Part shown: positions 22,077 to 23,595 of the stretch, piece after piece
How positions within the stretch are numbered: the stretch's first letter is position 1
Layout: every line of letters starts with the position of its first letter
Assembly (NCBI RefSeq): GCF_049651565.1
Contig: NZ_JBASCI010000033.1
Span: 1-23,595, forward strand
Source: Brooklawnia sp049651565
GTDB taxonomy: Bacteria; Actinomycetota; Actinomycetes; Propionibacteriales; Propionibacteriaceae
DNA length: 23,595 nucleotides
Reading direction: 5' to 3'
Notes under the pieces: model-generated
Databases searched by the model: none
The model's input: only the letters and a program-made list of their open reading frames with translations
Told to the model about the DNA's origin: nothing
Translations under genes and position numbers: made by a program

Positions 22077-22730
22077 ATGGGATTCCTGTTCCGCTCCGCC
22101 CCGTCCATGGTCACCCGCGCCCACGCGCTGCCCGGCCGCAGCACCTCGGTCCTCGGGGCGACGGCCCCGCTGCACCTGGTCTTCAACATCCCGGTCGACG
22201 CGGTGCCGGAGGGCTCCCAGGTCGCCTACTTCGCCCTTGGCTGCTTCTGGGGTGAGGAGAAGATGTTCTGGCAGACCCCGGGCGTGACCAACACGGCCGT
22301 CGGCTACCAGGGCGGTTTCACCCCCAACCCGACCTACGAAGAGGTCTGTTCGGGACGCACCGGGCACGCCGAGACGGTGCGGGTCTGCTTCGATCCCGGG
22401 CAGGTCAGCTACGAGCAACTGGTGCGGCAGTTCTTCGAGGCCCACGACCCCACCCAGGGCTTCCGGCAGGGCAACGACGTCGGCACGCAGTACCGCTCGG
22501 CGCTGTTCCCGGTGGACCAGGCGCAGCACGCGAAGGCCCGCCAGGTCTACGCGGACGCTGAGCGGGCCTTCGCGCACGCTGGGTACGGCGCGCTCAGCAC
22601 CCAGCTGGAGCCTGCCGGTGACTGGCCGTTCTACTACGCCGAGGAGTACCACCAGCAGTACCTGGTGCGGGTTCCGCACGGGTACTGCCCGGTGCACTCG
22701 ACCGGAGTTCGCTGCGAGGCCTCGGCCTGA
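22077..22730 (+). CDS. msrA: Peptide-methionine (S)-S-oxide reductase
   Basis: Repairs methionine-S-sulfoxide in proteins using thioredoxin or mycoredoxin-type reductants. The 217-residue protein has the catalytic GCFWGEEK (55-62; Cys56) and GYQGGFTPNPTYEEVCSGRTGHAE. Resolving cysteines C204 and C213 are in the tail HGYCPVHSTGVRC. Its long N-terminal arm (about 45 residues) ahead of VAYFALGCFW makes it the E. coli-like long form. There is no export signal. The ATG at 22077 is supported by a TACCCT hexamer 7 nt upstream. It is convergent with the cysteine-rich gene at a 25-bp distance. Confidence 0.95.
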   Translation: MGFLFRSAPSMVTRAHALPGRSTSVLGATAPLHLVFNIPVDAVPEGSQVAYFALGCFWGEEKMFWQTPGVTNTAVGYQGGFTPNPTYEEVCSGRTGHAETVRVCFDPGQVSYEQLVRQFFEAHDPTQGFRQGNDVGTQYRSALFPVDQAQHAKARQVYADAERAFAHAGYGALSTQLEPAGDWPFYYAEEYHQQYLVRVPHGYCPVHSTGVRCEASA

Positions 22731-22755
22731 TGGGGTTGCAGCAAATTCCGCCCGG

Positions 22756-23268
22756 TCAGGCTGCGACCTCGTAGAGCAGGGACCGTTCGTCCACCATCCC
22801 GCCGCAGCCGTCGCAGCGGCTGTAGGGGGCGTCCATTGCTGGGATCGCGACCAGTTCGTCGACGTCGTAGAACGGGGTCGCCGATCGGCTGATGTTGGCG
22901 CACAGGCCCATGGGGTGGTCGTTCTCACCGTGGTTCTGGAGGAACCGGCATTCGAAGTTGTCCCGGTTCTCGGCCCAGTGCAGGCAGCAGCAGCAGATCA
23001 GGGCGGTGCTCTTCATTGTGGCGATGTGCTCGGGCGCGACGCTGTACAGCATCACCCCGTTTGCCAGGAGGCAGTCCCAGTCGGTGTACCAGTCATCGCG
23101 GCAGCGCCAGCGCTGGACGATCCTCAGGCCATGGAATCCGGCGACTGTGCCTCGATAGACCTCATAGCTGGAGCCGCGGTTCTCGATGGGACGAGCCGCA
23201 CCGCTGCGATGCTCGGGGGGGAGAGCCCTGGTTCGGTTTTCGCGACGGGGCAGGAGAGTCTGGGGCAT
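22756..23268 (-). CDS. Unrecognised cysteine-rich protein with CCCC run and C-terminal CxxC
   Basis: A 170-residue soluble protein I do not recognise. Ten cysteines fall in clusters: WRC and WDC (around residues 60-70), a run of four consecutive cysteines followed by LHW (LICCCCLHW, in the low 100s), FEC and GLC shortly after, and a C-terminal RCDGCGG pair. Several histidines and acidic residues accompany them, suggesting metal binding or a redox role. The first ~35 residues are basic and proline-rich, probably flexible. ATG 23268 is fixed by an excellent Shine-Dalgarno, AAAGGAGGTG, with 8-nt spacing from its core. Codon use near the 5' end is less GC-biased than in neighbouring genes. Reading frame credible; function unknown; possibly acquired. 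Confidence 0.7.
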   Translation of the reverse strand: MPQTLLPRRENRTRALPPEHRSGAARPIENRGSSYEVYRGTVAGFHGLRIVQRWRCRDDWYTDWDCLLANGVMLYSVAPEHIATMKSTALICCCCLHWAENRDNFECRFLQNHGENDHPMGLCANISRSATPFYDVDELVAIPAMDAPYSRCDGCGGMVDERSLLYEVAA

Positions 23269-23274
23269 GTCGAA

Positions 23275-23284
23275 CACCTCCTTT
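23275..23284 (-). promoter_or_regulatory. Near-perfect Shine-Dalgarno AAAGGAGGTG
   Basis: Nine consecutive bases match the 16S 3'-end complement, by far the strongest ribosome binding site in the window. It selects ATG 23268 over the overlapping GTG at 23277. Confidence 0.7.
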
Positions 23285-23294
23285 CTGAACCCTC

Positions 23295-23300
23295 ATGGTA
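23295..23300 (-). promoter_or_regulatory. Candidate -10 TACCAT for the cysteine-rich gene
   Basis: TACCAT would give a short leader of about 20 nt containing the Shine-Dalgarno. No good -35 is seen, and several other TA-rich hexamers in 23325-23395 are possible. Confidence 0.3.
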
Positions 23301-23320
23301 ACATTCGGCGCCCTCACCAC

Positions 23321-23390
23321 CACATCGTTACGTAATCGTTATCCGTTTCTTACCGGATACGCTCATGTACTTAGTGCGGATATGATATAC
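23321..23390. repeat. AT-rich intergenic stretch with short direct and inverted repeats
   Basis: In the 148-bp gap between the metallo-beta-lactamase-like gene and the cysteine-rich gene, TCGTTA occurs twice around a TTACGTAA palindrome (about 23325-23340). TATCCG (23340-23345) and CGGATA (23354-23359) form an inverted pair, and CGGATA recurs directly at 23377-23382. The spacing suggests a regulator-binding region, but no known operator is recognised. Confidence 0.35.
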
Positions 23391-23416
23391 GCGCATCCAG
23401 GATTCATCCCCCACCG

Positions 23417-23595
23417 CTACGGATGGGACCGCACCCGAGCCCGGTCGAAGGCGATTCGCGCCCCGATTCCGGCGTCCTGGGCGATCGAGCCGTGACCGGG
23501 CACCAAGACCCGACAACCACGGGCAGCCGCTTCGATGGCAGCCAATCCACGTAGGTAGTCGCCCACCGGATCTGCCGACCGCTGGTCGACCAGCG
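23417..23595 (-). CDS. Metallo-beta-lactamase-fold hydrolase, C-terminal end only
   Basis: The last 58 codons of a leftward gene that enters from the right edge. The readable part includes DPVGDYLRGLAAIEAAARG and VLVPGHGSI. The PGHG histidine is the last metal ligand in glyoxalase II-like and related MBL-fold hydrolases, and the preceding GDYLRGLAA helix is typical. The final residues end in RVRSHP and a TAG stop. Its substrate and length cannot be told from this fragment. The cysteine-rich gene follows 148 bp downstream on the same strand and has its own signals. Confidence 0.65.
   Translation of the reverse strand, partial: LVDQRSADPVGDYLRGLAAIEAAARGCRVLVPGHGSIAQDAGIGARIAFDRARVRSHP

Noticed and set aside
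23295..23495. 66-codon + strand frame in the AT-rich gap
   Set aside because: No ribosome binding site, no recognisable sequence, and it overlaps the 3' end of the metallo-beta-lactamase-like gene on the other strand.
1..23595. CRISPR arrays, tRNA or rRNA genes, insertion sequences, integrases
   Set aside because: No regularly spaced repeats, cloverleaf-like sequences or transposase/integrase motifs were seen on either strand.

Overview
This is a high-GC window (roughly two-thirds G+C by eye) from an actinomycete. The clearest lineage marker is a mycothiol S-conjugate amidase (Mca), since mycothiol is an actinobacterial thiol. The gene set and pairings (greA with mca, hemolysin III with a short-type prenyl transferase, a YyaL-like protein, phoH2, xseA-xseB-ispH, and an Rv1277/Rv1278-like SbcD/SbcC pair) recall scattered but related blocks of the Mycobacterium chromosome, as far as I remember them. 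I infer a non-mycobacterial actinomycete, perhaps Propionibacteriales. The genus cannot be fixed from this sequence.

Layout. 1-3522 (+): 3' part of rmuC, then ispH, xseA and xseB, tightly packed. 3554-6807 (-): hemolysin III/TrhA, PhoH2 (PIN plus PhoH ATPase), then a standalone ATP-pyrophosphatase subunit of GMP synthetase. 6936-7769 (+): a Z-prenyl diphosphate synthase, convergent with a YyaL/DUF255 protein (7777-9834, -). 9962-10186 (+): a very small HdeD/DUF308-like membrane protein behind an AT-rich promoter. 10155-14487 (-): a coupled operon of SbcD-like nuclease, SbcC/Rad50-like ATPase and GNAT acetyltransferase. 14558-15190 (+): an isochorismatase-like hydrolase. 15206-16141 (-) mca, divergent from greA (16243-16746, +). 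16777-19181 (-): an AI-2E-type permease coupled to an adhesin-like beta protein. 19272-22053 (+): MFS transporter, uracil-DNA glycosylase and patatin, joined by 4-nt overlaps. 22077-22730 (+): msrA. 22756-23268 (-): an unrecognised cysteine-rich protein. 23417-23595 (-): 3' end of a metallo-beta-lactamase-fold gene.

Most of the window is housekeeping: isoprenoid supply (ispH, prenyl synthase), DNA repair and nucleases (rmuC, xseAB, sbcDC-like, ung), thiol and oxidative-damage handling (mca, msrA, YyaL), RNA metabolism (greA, phoH2) and membrane proteins. Coding density is very high; no gap exceeds 150 bases, and I see no tRNA, rRNA, IS element, phage gene or CRISPR array.

The most striking property is architectural. 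At almost every operon head a TANNNT (or CANNNT) -10 hexamer lies 5-8 nt before the start codon, with no Shine-Dalgarno, which predicts leaderless transcripts. The exceptions with clear Shine-Dalgarno sequences are the small HdeD-like gene, the AI-2E permease and the cysteine-rich protein. Other points to check are the GMP synthetase lacking its glutaminase domain, a near-perfect 30-bp dyad over the phoH2 promoter, the hook-less SbcC-like protein with altered metal ligands in its SbcD partner, and the CCCC-containing orphan protein. I did not find a convincing wholly new multi-gene system.
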